Positions 9,669-17,730 of a DNA stretch of 32,601 nucleotides are shown here, one piece after another (within the stretch, counting starts at the first letter, position 1; each line of letters opens with the position of its first letter). The notes under the pieces are model-generated. The model was not told the DNA's origin. It saw only the letters and a program-made list of their open reading frames with translations, and did no database searches. The DNA lies in NCBI GenBank assembly GCA_022778545.1, contig JALFDW010000009.1:1-32601 (forward strand). Reading direction: 5' to 3'. Source of the stretch: a bacterium. Lineage in GTDB: Bacteria; Bacillota; Clostridia; Christensenellales; CAG-138. The position numbers and the translations under genes were made by a program.

Positions 9669-10706
9669 ATGAGAAAGTCAACCAGGTCATTCGCGTTTTT
9701 GCTGTGCATTGCGCTTTTCGTTTGCATGTTGGGAACAACAACCGCGTTCGCCTACAGCTTGGAAGATGCTGAAAAAGTCTACAATCGAACAACTACCTTT
9801 AACCATGTGGACATCCGCGTGAACGGAACTATTACCTATAAGACCTATGAAAACGGCGTCGAGACCGGCTCCGAAACAAAAACCGTAAAAATCTCGAACC
9901 CGGTCATTACAATTACGCGCCAGGACGGCAAAACATTGACCAAGTCGTTCAGCAATACCACATCCTACGAATGGCGTTGGACCAAAATCACAGTATACAA
10001 AACCGACACGATCTCTCTGACCTGCGATATTACCGTGGATGGCGTGACCAAGACAGGGCAGCATTTCTCCTGGGCCGGTAAGGATGCTTTTGTTCAGGCG
10101 ATTTATAACTGCGATGGCCATCAAGGACTCGACTTCATCGTAAAGGACGAGGACATCACGCAAACGTTCTTCTATCAGGTTGATTACACATGGGACAATG
10201 CGCCTTCTTCCGCAGCGCTCCCGACCGATGGAAACCACTATGCGCCCAACGCCAATGTGAATGTTGACACCACTTACAAAACCGGCGATACGGTTACCGA
10301 AGGCGGCTATGTTTACACCTTCTCCGGTTGGACGGATTACACGCCAAAGGGCGGCAGCGCTGTTCAGTTGACTGATGCAGCCAGCTTTGCCATTACGGCC
10401 GATACCACTGTACACGGTGCATGGAGCAAGGCTCCGGTTCCGACACCCACTCCCACTCCGGAAGCAACACCTACTCCCACTCCGGAAGAGACCCCCACGC
10501 CGGAAGTAACGCCTACTCCCGTGCCGACGTTCGTTCCGGATCCCTCTTCTGCCCCTGACGCGATCCCGCTGACTACGCCTGATCCGGTCGATCCACCGCA
10601 GACTGGCGACAGCAACACCGTTCTCCACTGGACGGCAGTGCTGCTCGTTGCCGGCACAATTATCGCAGGAGCAACGCTCACCTTTAAGCGGAAGTACAAC
10701 AAATAA
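9669..10706 (+). CDS. Secreted, sortase-type anchored surface protein with an InlB-like repeat
   Basis: This is a 345-residue cell-surface protein of unknown ligand. The signal peptide spans about residues 1-28 (basic MRKSTR, hydrophobic core, AFA cleavage site). An extracellular region of about 150 residues, rich in Thr and beta-prone, follows. Next comes an InlB/Listeria-Bacteroides-type repeat (TGDTVTEGGYVYTFSGW to DTTVHGAWSK, about 211-257). A Pro-Thr stalk with repeated PTPTPE units spans about 260-300. The C-terminus has PPQTGD, a hydrophobic helix and the basic tail FKRKYNK, the layout of a sortase substrate with a non-LPxTG signal. The ATG at 9669 follows GGGAGGA at 8 bases; another ATG at 9662 is in a different frame and too close. 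No sortase gene is in the window. Confidence 0.88.
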   Translation: MRKSTRSFAFLLCIALFVCMLGTTTAFAYSLEDAEKVYNRTTTFNHVDIRVNGTITYKTYENGVETGSETKTVKISNPVITITRQDGKTLTKSFSNTTSYEWRWTKITVYKTDTISLTCDITVDGVTKTGQHFSWAGKDAFVQAIYNCDGHQGLDFIVKDEDITQTFFYQVDYTWDNAPSSAALPTDGNHYAPNANVNVDTTYKTGDTVTEGGYVYTFSGWTDYTPKGGSAVQLTDAASFAITADTTVHGAWSKAPVPTPTPTPEATPTPTPEETPTPEVTPTPVPTFVPDPSSAPDAIPLTTPDPVDPPQTGDSNTVLHWTAVLLVAGTIIAGATLTFKRKYNK

Positions 10707-10724
10707 TCATTCAACAAAAGCATG

Positions 10725-10756
10725 AACGCCCTGCGGCATAAGCCGCAGGGCGTTTT
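10725..10756 (+). terminator. Terminator of the surface-protein gene
   Basis: A perfect 13-bp stem AACGCCCTGCGGC (10725-10737) with GCCGCAGGGCGTT (10742-10754), loop ATAA, runs into TTTT. Confidence 0.9.
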
Positions 10757-10824
10757 CTATCATGATTCGTTGTGGCAGGCTGGAAGTCTCACTTGTGCTC
10801 AATGCCCTCCGCCCGCTCTCTGCC

Positions 10825-11202
10825 CTATTTCAGCTTCGCCATAAACTTTTCGTTGTTTACGATGAAGCGTTCATGCGTGCCTTCGCCAACCACCGTGCCA
10901 TGCACATCAGCAGCACGCACCGCAAATACCAGCCTGCGGCGATCCACCTCCACAAGCGCACTTTCGCAGGTCACTTCCCCGCCCACGGCTGTGGCCGCCA
11001 TGTGCTTCACATCGATCCGCGTACCTACCGTGCCCTCGCCTTCTGAAAGGTACGGCTGCACGCTTTCCATCGCTGTGTTTTCCATCAATGCGATCAAAGC
11101 GGGTGTAGCAAACACAGGCAAAAGGCCGCTGCCATGTGCTGCCGCAGTGTCTTTCTCCTGCACGGTAATTGTTTTCTGATTCTTTATGCCGCTCTCGAGC
11201 AT
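10825..11202 (-). CDS. FlK-like hotdog thioesterase
   Basis: This is a 125-residue hotdog-fold acyl-CoA thioesterase. The segment VFATPALIALMENTAM matches the active-site helix of the fluoroacetyl-CoA thioesterase (FlK) family. T33, E41 and H67 are spaced exactly like the FlK triad T42-E50-H76 (8 and 26 residues apart). Family members of this size are widespread in Firmicutes and most are not proven fluoroacetyl-CoA enzymes. The ATG at 11202 is chosen because GGAGGA lies just upstream. An ATG six codons earlier has no ribosome site and falls at the end of the upstream terminator. It lies downstream of the thiolase in the same direction, so a role in acyl-CoA turnover is plausible. Confidence 0.85.
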   Translation of the reverse strand: MLESGIKNQKTITVQEKDTAAAHGSGLLPVFATPALIALMENTAMESVQPYLSEGEGTVGTRIDVKHMAATAVGGEVTCESALVEVDRRRLVFAVRAADVHGTVVGEGTHERFIVNNEKFMAKLK

Positions 11203-11218
11203 CGTTTCCTCCGTTTGC

Positions 11219-11248
11219 ATAAAACAGGGCGGCCCCTAAGAGCCGCCC
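11219..11248 (-). terminator. Terminator between the thiolase and thioesterase genes
   Basis: On the minus strand, GGGCGGC (complement of 11242-11248) pairs with GCCGCCC (complement of 11227-11233) and is followed by TGTTTTAT. It would reduce but perhaps not abolish read-through into the thioesterase. Confidence 0.75.
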
Positions 11249-11266
11249 GCAAAAGTTCCTGTGTAC

Positions 11267-12448
11267 TTACAGAGCTTCCACGATCGTGGCAACGCCCATA
11301 CCGCCGCCGATGCAGAGCGTAGCAAGGCCGGTCTTCTTGCCGGAATGCTTGAGCTCGTAGAGCAACGTTACAAGAATACGGCAGCCGGAAGCGCCGATCG
11401 GGTGACCCAGCGCGATCGCGCCGCCGTTCACGTTGACCTTGGACTTGTCGAGGCCAAGCTCATTGGCAACGGCCACGGACTGCGCGGCAAACGCTTCGTT
11501 CGCTTCGAAGAGATCGATCTGGCCAAGCTCCATGCCGGCCTTCTTGAGCACCTTACGCGTTGCGTAAACGGGGCCAACACCCATGATGGAGGGATCCACG
11601 CCCGCGCTTGCGCCGGCAACGAACTTCGCCATGGGCTTCACGCCAAGCTCCTTCGCCTTCTCAGCGGACATGATCACGAGCGCAGCAGCGCCATCGTTGA
11701 TGCCGGAAGCATTCGCAGCGGTCACGGTGCCGTCCTTCTTGAAGGCGGGCTTGAGCTTCGCAAGGCCTTCCGCAGTCACGCCCTGGCGCGGGAACTCATC
11801 CACCTTGAATTCGACGACTTCCTTCTTGACCTTCACGGGAACGGGGACGATCTCCTCGTCAAACTTGCCGGCCTTCTGAGCCGCTTCGCACTTCTGCTGG
11901 CTCCAGGCAGCAAACTCATCCTGCATCTCGCGGGTCACGCCATACTGCTCGGCGACGTTCTCCGCAGTGATGCCCATGTGATAATCGTTGAACGCATCCC
12001 AAAGGCCGTCCTTGATCATAACATCAACGAACTTGCCGTCGTTCATCCTGTAGCCGAAGCGCGCCTGGGGCAGCGCATAGGGCGCGGCGCTCATGTTTTC
12101 CATGCCGCCTACGACCATGACATCCGCTTCACCGGCTTCGATCATCGCAGCAGCCATATTCACGACCTTCAGGCCGGAACCGCAGACATTGTTGATCGTC
12201 AGCGCGGGGACTTCCACCGGGATGCCGGCCTTCACGGCAGCCTGGCGGGCAGGGCTCTGGCCAAGGCCGGCCTGCAGGACGTTGCCCATGAGTACTTCAT
12301 CCACATCCTCGGGCTTGATGCCGGCACGACGAATCGCTTCCTTAATGACGATCGCGCCAAGTTCGACAGCGGGCGTGTTCGTCAGAGAACCGCCGAATTT
12401 GCCAAGTGCCGTGCGGCATGCGCCAGCCAATACGATTTCCTTTACCAT
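11267..12448 (-). CDS. thlA: Acetyl-CoA acetyltransferase (thiolase)
   Basis: This enzyme condenses two acetyl-CoA to acetoacetyl-CoA, the entry step of clostridial butyrate and related pathways. The product is 393 residues, the normal length. The catalytic residues are all present: C89 in [10 protein letters not shown]349 in [10 protein letters not shown] and C379 in [19 protein letters not shown] and [11 protein letters not shown] are further thiolase signatures. The ATG at 12446-12448 follows AAGGAGA at about 9 bases. Other butyrate-pathway genes (hbd, crt, bcd) are not adjacent. It has its own strong promoter and a leader of about 130 bases. Confidence 0.97.
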   Translation of the reverse strand: MVKEIVLAGACRTALGKFGGSLTNTPAVELGAIVIKEAIRRAGIKPEDVDEVLMGNVLQAGLGQSPARQAAVKAGIPVEVPALTINNVCGSGLKVVNMAAAMIEAGEADVMVVGGMENMSAAPYALPQARFGYRMNDGKFVDVMIKDGLWDAFNDYHMGITAENVAEQYGVTREMQDEFAAWSQQKCEAAQKAGKFDEEIVPVPVKVKKEVVEFKVDEFPRQGVTAEGLAKLKPAFKKDGTVTAANASGINDGAAALVIMSAEKAKELGVKPMAKFVAGASAGVDPSIMGVGPVYATRKVLKKAGMELGQIDLFEANEAFAAQSVAVANELGLDKSKVNVNGGAIALGHPIGASGCRILVTLLYELKHSGKKTGLATLCIGGGMGVATIVEAL

Positions 12449-12478
12449 AGTGTGATCTCTCCTTATTATGATTTATAG

Positions 12479-12613
12479 TCGGTTAAAAACCGAAGCATCG
12501 ACAAATAGATTTGCCCTGCACAAAAACTTTTTCCAACCTGTTTCGCGCATGGCACAGCGAAAATGTTCCGCCGCTTATGCTCTTATTTTACGCCAGCGCG
12601 CCTGCAATGTCAA
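12479..12613 (-). promoter_or_regulatory. Promoter and leader dyad of the thiolase gene
   Basis: On the minus strand, a perfect TTGACA (complement of 12608-12613) lies 17 bases from TAAAAT (complement of 12585-12590), start near 12578. In the leader, TCGGTT-AAA-AACCGA (12479-12493) forms a short dyad, a possible regulator site or hairpin. It does not match the Rex consensus I know (TTGTTAA-N4-TTAACAA). Confidence 0.65.
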
Positions 12614-12666
12614 ATGATTCCGCGGTTTTTTCAGGCTTTTGGCTTCTGTTAAATGTTGCACAATTT

Positions 12667-14865
12667 TCATGTATCAAGTTCCAACATTGTTCGTGCAATA
12701 TCAAACTTCAGCGTCGTGTATTTCGTCTCCGCCGGGATTTCCAGCATCACGAGCACAAGGCGCGCGTCCTCGTCGGAAACACCCGTGCGATACCCCACGA
12801 ACCAGGAGATCTCGCGGCTTTTGTCGTTTCCGATCTCCGCCGTGCCCGTTTTTGCTGCGACGACGCAGCTTTTCACCCGGAGCTGCCGGCCCGTGCCGTT
12901 GAGTTCCTTGTCCACAACATCCTTGAGCATAGGGGTGATCGTCTCAATCGCGGCGGCAGAAATAACGTTCTCCTTCCAGAGGCTGGTTTCATGCCGTTCA
13001 ACCACCTCATATTTGATGCCGTTTTCCCGGTAGATCCCCTCCACCACATACGGCACGGCGATATTCCCGTTGTTTGCAAGCGCGGAGAACATCGCCGCAA
13101 GCTGCAGCGGCGTCACAAGGATCTCGCCCTGCCCGTAGCCGCTGTCGGCCAGGAGCTTATAGTTCATCTCCGTATCCTCGTTTACAAGCTGCGGTTGGGC
13201 CACGCTGATGTCGAACGAAATGCGTTCCGTGAAGCCGATGTTCTCCATGTAATCCTCAAATGCTTCCCAACCGATCAACAGGGCTGCATTTGCGAAATAG
13301 ATGTTGTCCGAATGGATAAACGCTTTGCGCATGTTCAGCGGCCCGCCGATCGGGTACTTCACATGTGTGCGCTTGATGGGCGTCCAGATCCATGCGCCGT
13401 ATTCCGTAGGCGTCCAGTAATCGTCCTCAATCTGGCTGTCGTCAAAGGCATATTCCGGATCCAGCACGCCGAGATCGAGCGCCGCTGCGCCAGTGAATGC
13501 CTTCATCGTGGAGCCCGGCGGATAAAGGCCCTGCGTTACGCGGTTTATGAGGGGTTTTGCCGGATCGTTCAGCAATGCGCTGTAATCCTTCTGGCTGATG
13601 CCGCGCGTAAACAGGTTCAGGTCATAGGAGGGATACGAGTTCATCGCCTGCACGGCGCCGGTCAGCGGGTTCATCACCACAACAGCGCCTGCCGTCGTGT
13701 CTCCAAAGAGGACAAGCTCCATCACTTCCTCGAGCCGCTGCTGAAGCTTTGTGTCGATGGTCAGTTCAAGGTCATAGCCGTCCTCCGGGTCGAGCCGGTA
13801 CAACGTACGGCGGTTCGTTCCCTCCGCCGTGCGGATGTAGATCAGCTTTCCGTCCTTTCCGCGCAGCTCCTTCTCATATTGTTTTTCAAGCCCCAGCCTG
13901 CCCACGATGGAATCCGCCGTATACAAACCATCCTGCTCCGTGCGCCCCGCATTGAGCGCATCGAGCTCAGCTTCAAGTTCTTCCTTGCTTGAAGAAGGTA
14001 CAGCGCCCACATAGCCGATGAGGTGCGCAAGCAGCGAGCCATACGGATATTCCCGCTGCACGCCGTAGTTGCCGTAATCGATCCCCACTCCGGGAACGAG
14101 CAGAAGCTGCTCCGCCACGGAACCGGAAAGCTCATCGCTGTAATACTGTTTTAAAATGGCCACATCGTTATATTCTTTTTTCAAAGCTTTTGTGATCTCT
14201 TCCTCCGTCATGCCGAGCAGAGGGGAAACCTGTGCGATAAAGAGAGCCTCGTCTTCTATTTTGGAAGGCGCTGCATAGACGCTGATCGTGCCCACCGTAG
14301 CTGCAAGAAGGGTGCCATCCGCAAGGATCTCACCGCGTTCAGCAGAAAGCGTGCCGACACGTACCGTGTCGCCCCATTCCATCTCAGGGAAAATGAGCGC
14401 AGGGCTCCATTCGATGCACCATTCCCCTCCTTCCCGGATCGCAAGAAGGCTGAAACTGTTCCCCATGTTCCCTGCAACTTCGGAAGCATAGACCGCGTCG
14501 AACGTCGCTTTGCAGAGGATCTCCCCTTTTGTGACGGAAAGGTTGCTGTACTCGATCGCTGTGATACCGAGCGCATCGAAAATATTCGTGTACTTGTCGG
14601 TAAACTCCTTTTCGGTGACCCGGTTCGACTTCGTCTCTTCCCCGTCGTTCCGCACCGAAGCGGAAAGAAGCGCATAAGCGCCTGCATAATCCTTTGCTGC
14701 AATGCATGAAAGAAAATGCTCGATTGCGGCCTGGCCCGTCCTCTGCGGCGCCTGGGTGCAGCCAGCAGTGCCTGGCAAAATGAGCACAAAGAGCAGCACA
14801 GCCGCCAATGCCCGCCTGATCTCTGCGATTTTTCTGATGGGATTCATATGCTTCAACTTCATCAT
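12667..14865 (-). CDS. Class B penicillin-binding protein, MecA/PBP3 type lipoprotein
   Basis: This is a peptidoglycan DD-transpeptidase on the outer face of the membrane. After a short basic N-terminus, a hydrophobic segment ends in PGTAGC, an acceptable lipobox, so it is probably a lipoprotein like Bacillus PBP3. Domains in order: a MecA_N (NTF2-like) region (about 45-170), a PBP dimerisation region with the RGEI box, and a transpeptidase domain. The latter has STMK (catalytic Ser about 452), SDN and KTGT (Lys about 672). MecA in staphylococci gives beta-lactam resistance by low affinity; that cannot be assumed here. The start is uncertain: 14865, 14862 and 14847 are ATG options, all with weak ribosome sites. 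An upstream TTG at 14907 lies inside a palindrome and is less likely. Confidence 0.92.
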   Translation of the reverse strand: MMKLKHMNPIRKIAEIRRALAAVLLFVLILPGTAGCTQAPQRTGQAAIEHFLSCIAAKDYAGAYALLSASVRNDGEETKSNRVTEKEFTDKYTNIFDALGITAIEYSNLSVTKGEILCKATFDAVYASEVAGNMGNSFSLLAIREGGEWCIEWSPALIFPEMEWGDTVRVGTLSAERGEILADGTLLAATVGTISVYAAPSKIEDEALFIAQVSPLLGMTEEEITKALKKEYNDVAILKQYYSDELSGSVAEQLLLVPGVGIDYGNYGVQREYPYGSLLAHLIGYVGAVPSSSKEELEAELDALNAGRTEQDGLYTADSIVGRLGLEKQYEKELRGKDGKLIYIRTAEGTNRRTLYRLDPEDGYDLELTIDTKLQQRLEEVMELVLFGDTTAGAVVVMNPLTGAVQAMNSYPSYDLNLFTRGISQKDYSALLNDPAKPLINRVTQGLYPPGSTMKAFTGAAALDLGVLDPEYAFDDSQIEDDYWTPTEYGAWIWTPIKRTHVKYPIGGPLNMRKAFIHSDNIYFANAALLIGWEAFEDYMENIGFTERISFDISVAQPQLVNEDTEMNYKLLADSGYGQGEILVTPLQLAAMFSALANNGNIAVPYVVEGIYRENGIKYEVVERHETSLWKENVISAAAIETITPMLKDVVDKELNGTGRQLRVKSCVVAAKTGTAEIGNDKSREISWFVGYRTGVSDEDARLVLVMLEIPAETKYTTLKFDIARTMLELDT

Positions 14866-14903
14866 CTTGAACGCAGCTGCGCTCTTTTCCTTCTCTGGGA
14901 ACT

Positions 14904-14936
14904 CCAACCGTTGCCGGAATTCCGGACAACGGTTGG
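14904..14936 (-). other. Large palindrome at the 5' end of the PBP transcript
   Basis: The arms CCAACCGTTG (14904-14913) and CAACGGTTGG (14927-14936) flank an inner palindrome CCGGAATTCCGG (14914-14925). The predicted transcript would begin about three bases before it, so it is either a 5'-terminal RNA hairpin or a repressor site just downstream of the promoter. Confidence 0.75.
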
Positions 14937-14939
14937 GAT

Positions 14940-14974
14940 AGCTTTATTATAGCTTGGCAACAATCACCTGTAAA
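14940..14974 (-). promoter_or_regulatory. Promoter of the PBP gene
   Basis: On the minus strand, TTTACA (complement of 14969-14974), 17 bases, perfect TATAAT (complement of 14946-14951). The expected start is near 14939. Confidence 0.7.
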
Positions 14975-15009
14975 CGGCAGGGTGCAGCATGAATTCATAA
15001 TTTGCTGAT

Positions 15010-15046
15010 TTGACACATTCCCTGTGAGGAGGCTATAATACTAATA
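15010..15046 (+). promoter_or_regulatory. Consensus promoter that makes the 3D-protein mRNA leaderless
   Basis: A perfect TTGACA (15010-15015), 18 bases, and a perfect TATAAT (15034-15039). The ATG of the gene is at 15046, where transcription should begin. A GGAGG (15028-15032) lies inside the promoter spacer and would not be on this transcript. Confidence 0.72.
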
Positions 15047-16218
15047 TGAAAACCTTTGACGACATCAGGCATTATACGCCCGCAGCCCTGTGGAAGCGCG
15101 CCAAGAAGCATATACCCCGGCGTGTCAAAGCCGCGCCCGCTTCCCGCAATGCCGCCACACCTCCGATTCCTTCCGGCCGCAGCCTCTGGCTGACCGTGCT
15201 GGATGTTTTCCTTGTGCTTGCGGTTCTTGCAGGCGCTTTCTGCTTCATCTCCCTCGTTGCATCCCCAGATCCGCGCGTCACCGTGCGCCTTTCGGCCGAT
15301 GGCACAACGAGCGAGCATTTCGTATTTCCTACCGATGTACGCAGCTTTCTTACCGAATGCGGCATTGAACTTGAACCGGAGGATACGCTTTCCTGTGCCC
15401 TTACAGACACCCTCACGGACGGCATGGAAATCTCCGTAACGCGCGCATTTCCCGTTGTGGTCAAATCCCAGAGCGGCATCGAGCTGCTGCGCATGACCGG
15501 CGGAACGGTAGGCGATGCCTTGCGTGCGGTGGATGTGGAATACGATGTGAACGATGAACTTTCCCACCTTTCGTTCGAGGATCTCGCGCCCGGCATGCAG
15601 ATCATCCACACGGATGTAGTTACCGAGTACGACACCGCGTACCGTACGCTCGAATACAAAAAAGAGGTCATAAAAGACGACACCGTCTACAACGACACAA
15701 AGCCCGTCCTGCTCCAGGAAGGCAAGGACGGTACAAAGCAGGTCACCTACCGCCTCGTTTACAAAAACGGCGTGCGCGTCTCCCGCGAGGTCGTAGACCA
15801 GGTCGTCATCACACCCGCAACGCCGGAGATCAAGAAAGTCGGCACGAAAATCCATTATCAGACGAGCCTCACCGGCGAATTCCGCATTTATAGAACCCCG
15901 CCCGTTGCCGGGAAAGACGGTTGGGTCGAGATGAAGATGGACTATATCACCGCTTATACCGGAGATACCCGAACTTCCACCGGCGTGCGGCCTAAACTTG
16001 GCACCATTGCCGTAAACACCTATTATATCCCCTACGGCACGGAAATCTATGTGAAGGGCTATGGCTACGGCAAGGCACAGGACACGGGCGCCTTCCGCAA
16101 TTACAAACGCGCAGACGGTACTCCCGTCAATCAGCTCGACCTGTTCATGAACACAGAAAAAGAATGCAGGCGCTGGGGGCGCAAACGCAATGTTACCGTG
16201 CTCGTGAAACTCGGCTGA
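15046..16218 (+). CDS. yabE: YabE-like cell-wall protein with DUF348, G5 and 3D domains
   Basis: This is a 390-residue, probably membrane-anchored cell-wall protein of the Rpf/YabE group, which remodels peptidoglycan. A basic N-terminus (1-47) precedes one membrane segment (about 48-70, LTVLDVFLVLAVLAGAFCF). Ubiquitin-like DUF348 regions follow (about 78-180), then a G5 domain (about 200-275, with YKKEVIKDDT and GVRVSREVVDQVV) and a C-terminal 3D domain. The 3D core is TAYTGD, GTIAVNTYYIPYGTEIYVKG, AQDTGAFRNY and NQLDLFM, with Asp residues at the family positions. It lies upstream of rsmA, as yabE does in Bacillus, but rnmV is absent between them. The start is assigned to the ATG at 15046 with no ribosome site on the expected mRNA. 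Confidence 0.88.
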   Translation: MKTFDDIRHYTPAALWKRAKKHIPRRVKAAPASRNAATPPIPSGRSLWLTVLDVFLVLAVLAGAFCFISLVASPDPRVTVRLSADGTTSEHFVFPTDVRSFLTECGIELEPEDTLSCALTDTLTDGMEISVTRAFPVVVKSQSGIELLRMTGGTVGDALRAVDVEYDVNDELSHLSFEDLAPGMQIIHTDVVTEYDTAYRTLEYKKEVIKDDTVYNDTKPVLLQEGKDGTKQVTYRLVYKNGVRVSREVVDQVVITPATPEIKKVGTKIHYQTSLTGEFRIYRTPPVAGKDGWVEMKMDYITAYTGDTRTSTGVRPKLGTIAVNTYYIPYGTEIYVKGYGYGKAQDTGAFRNYKRADGTPVNQLDLFMNTEKECRRWGRKRNVTVLVKLG

Positions 16219-16247
16219 GGCCACAAAAAACAGTTTTCACAAGAAAC

Positions 16248-16276
16248 CGGGCGCACCTGCGTGCGCCCGATGTTTT
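16248..16276 (+). terminator. Possible weak terminator or attenuator before rsmA
   Basis: A 9-bp stem CGGGCGCAC (16248-16256) with GTGCGCCCG (16261-16269), loop CTGC, is followed by ATGTTTTCT. The T-run is interrupted, so partial termination between the 3D gene and rsmA is likely. Confidence 0.6.
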
Positions 16277-16306
16277 CTGACTTTTTCTGATTGGAAAGGA
16301 TATCCC

Positions 16307-17137
16307 ATGAACGCCGGCGAAATCAAGGCGCTGTTACAGGCGCGTGGCCTCACCCCCAACCGGGCTTTGGGGCAAAACTTTCTTGTGGATGAAGCTGCCG
16401 CAGCCGCCATCGCTGGAGCCTCCGGCGCAGCGAAATTCCCTGTTCTCGAGATCGGCCCCGGGCTCGGTGCGCTGACGGAAGCGCTTTTGCGCCTGTCCTC
16501 GCAGGTTGTTGCTGTTGAGATCGACGCTGCAATGATATCCATTCTGAAAGAGCGTTTTTCATCCGCAAAGAACCTTTTGCTCCGGCATGAGGATTTCCTT
16601 GATACCGACCTTGACGCGCTTAAACCGCTGCTCGGCACACAATGCGCTGTTGCGGCAAATCTGCCCTATTATGTGACAACGCCCATCTGTATGAAGCTGC
16701 TCACTTCCGAGCTGCCCATTGCCCACATGGCGCTGATGCTGCAAAAAGAGGCGGCGGAACGCTTTACCACCCTGCCGGGTAGCCGACAGTACGGGCCGCT
16801 CACAGTGCTCGCACAGCGCTATTATGAAGTCAAAACGCTAATGACGCTCCCGCCTGCACGCTATTACCCACAGCCCGATGTGGATTCCGTCGTGCTCACG
16901 CTTTGCCACCGACCGGACGTTTCCGTTTTGCCCGCATTGCCCCGCATCCTAGCCACAGCGTTTTCCATGCGCCGCAAAACGCTATTGAACAACCTGCGCA
17001 GTGCAGGGCTTTCCAAAGAAAGCGCCGAAGCGCTGCTGGAACAGTGCTCCATTTCACCCGCCGCCCGGGCGGAAGCGCTTCCGCCCGAGGCGTTTGCCCG
17101 CCTTGCCACACAATGGGAAGCAGAAATGTCGAAATAA
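16307..17137 (+). CDS. rsmA: 16S rRNA (adenine1518/1519-N6) dimethyltransferase RsmA/KsgA
   Basis: This enzyme dimethylates two adjacent adenines in the 3' hairpin of 16S rRNA during small-subunit assembly; loss gives kasugamycin resistance. The 276 residues fit the family. RALGQNFLVDE (19-29) is the N-terminal signature. The SAM-binding loop is LEIGPGLGALTE (47-58), the acidic end of strand 2 is VEID, and the catalytic motif is NLPYY (118-122). The C-terminal part, about 200-270, is the usual helical rRNA-binding domain (AFSMRRKTLLNNL). The ATG follows GGAAAGGA. It sits after the 3D gene as in many Firmicutes. Confidence 0.96.
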   Translation: MNAGEIKALLQARGLTPNRALGQNFLVDEAAAAAIAGASGAAKFPVLEIGPGLGALTEALLRLSSQVVAVEIDAAMISILKERFSSAKNLLLRHEDFLDTDLDALKPLLGTQCAVAANLPYYVTTPICMKLLTSELPIAHMALMLQKEAAERFTTLPGSRQYGPLTVLAQRYYEVKTLMTLPPARYYPQPDVDSVVLTLCHRPDVSVLPALPRILATAFSMRRKTLLNNLRSAGLSKESAEALLEQCSISPAARAEALPPEAFARLATQWEAEMSK

Positions 17138-17163
17138 GCATTCCCTGCAAGGAAGATGATCTT

Positions 17164-17673
17164 ATGCAGTATTTTCTTAAGAAACTTTCCCCCGATGATG
17201 GGCAGGATGTCTATAACATGCTTCAGCAAATTCCCGCTGAAGAAAATGGTTTTGTCAATCCGGCACATGGCATGGAATACATCGCCTTTCAGACATGGCT
17301 CACCAACTGTGACCTGAATTCAAAAAAAACCGGGCTCGAGGATGGCTGGCGCGTGCCCGCAAGCATATTCTGGCTCTATGTAGACGGGAAACCCGTCGGC
17401 ATCGGAAAGCTGCGGCATTTTTTAACGGAAGCGCTTTATGAAGCAGGCGGCAGCATCGGCTGCAGCATCGTGCCGCCAGAGCGCGGAAAAGGGTATGGCA
17501 CGCTCCTTCTTCAGGAGCTGCTTCGCGAAGCGCGGAAAATGGGGATCGAGCAGGCACTCCTCACGATCCGGCCGGACAATACCCCATCGCTCAAAGTTGC
17601 TTTGAATAACGGCGGTACTCTCGATCGCGCAACGGACGATCACTGCTACATCTGGGTCGACACTAAGCGCTGA
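17164..17673 (+). CDS. GNAT family N-acetyltransferase
   Basis: This 169-residue protein has a GNAT fold. The acetyl-CoA site motif is IVPPERGKGYGTLLLQELL, with the R/Q-x-x-G-x-G pattern in RGKGYG. The following helix and strand (GIEQALLTIRPDNTPSLKVALNNGG) match motif B. The target, protein or small molecule, is not identifiable. The ATG at 17164 follows AAGGAAG (17149-17155) at 8 bases. It starts 26 bases after the rsmA stop and probably shares its transcript. A clear terminator follows. Confidence 0.88.
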   Translation: MQYFLKKLSPDDGQDVYNMLQQIPAEENGFVNPAHGMEYIAFQTWLTNCDLNSKKTGLEDGWRVPASIFWLYVDGKPVGIGKLRHFLTEALYEAGGSIGCSIVPPERGKGYGTLLLQELLREARKMGIEQALLTIRPDNTPSLKVALNNGGTLDRATDDHCYIWVDTKR

Positions 17674-17680
17674 ATATGCG

Positions 17681-17708
17681 CTGAGCCGGCGAAACACCGC
17701 CGGCTCAG
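17681..17708 (+). terminator. Terminator after the GNAT gene
   Basis: A perfect 11-bp stem CTGAGCCGGCG (17681-17691) with CGCCGGCTCAG (17698-17708), loop AAACAC. The following TCTTAAATATCTTTT is only a loose T-run. It may also serve the convergent gene. Confidence 0.75.
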
Positions 17709-17730
17709 TCTTAAATATCTTTTCTGTTGT

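Noticed and set aside
11267-12478. Plus-strand frame of 405 codons opposite the thiolase
   Set aside because: Mirror of thlA; His- and Leu-rich with no motif.
12479-12493. Rex operator upstream of thlA
   Set aside because: The dyad TCGGTT-AAA-AACCGA does not match the Rex site in sequence or spacing; kept only as an unnamed dyad.
14866-14907. TTG start at 14907 for the PBP gene
   Set aside because: It lies inside the palindrome, with no ribosome site, and adds 14 residues unlike a signal peptide.
14995-16224. Minus-strand frame of 409 codons opposite the 3D protein
   Set aside because: The plus strand has G5 and 3D domains and a consensus promoter; the mirror has no recognisable domain.
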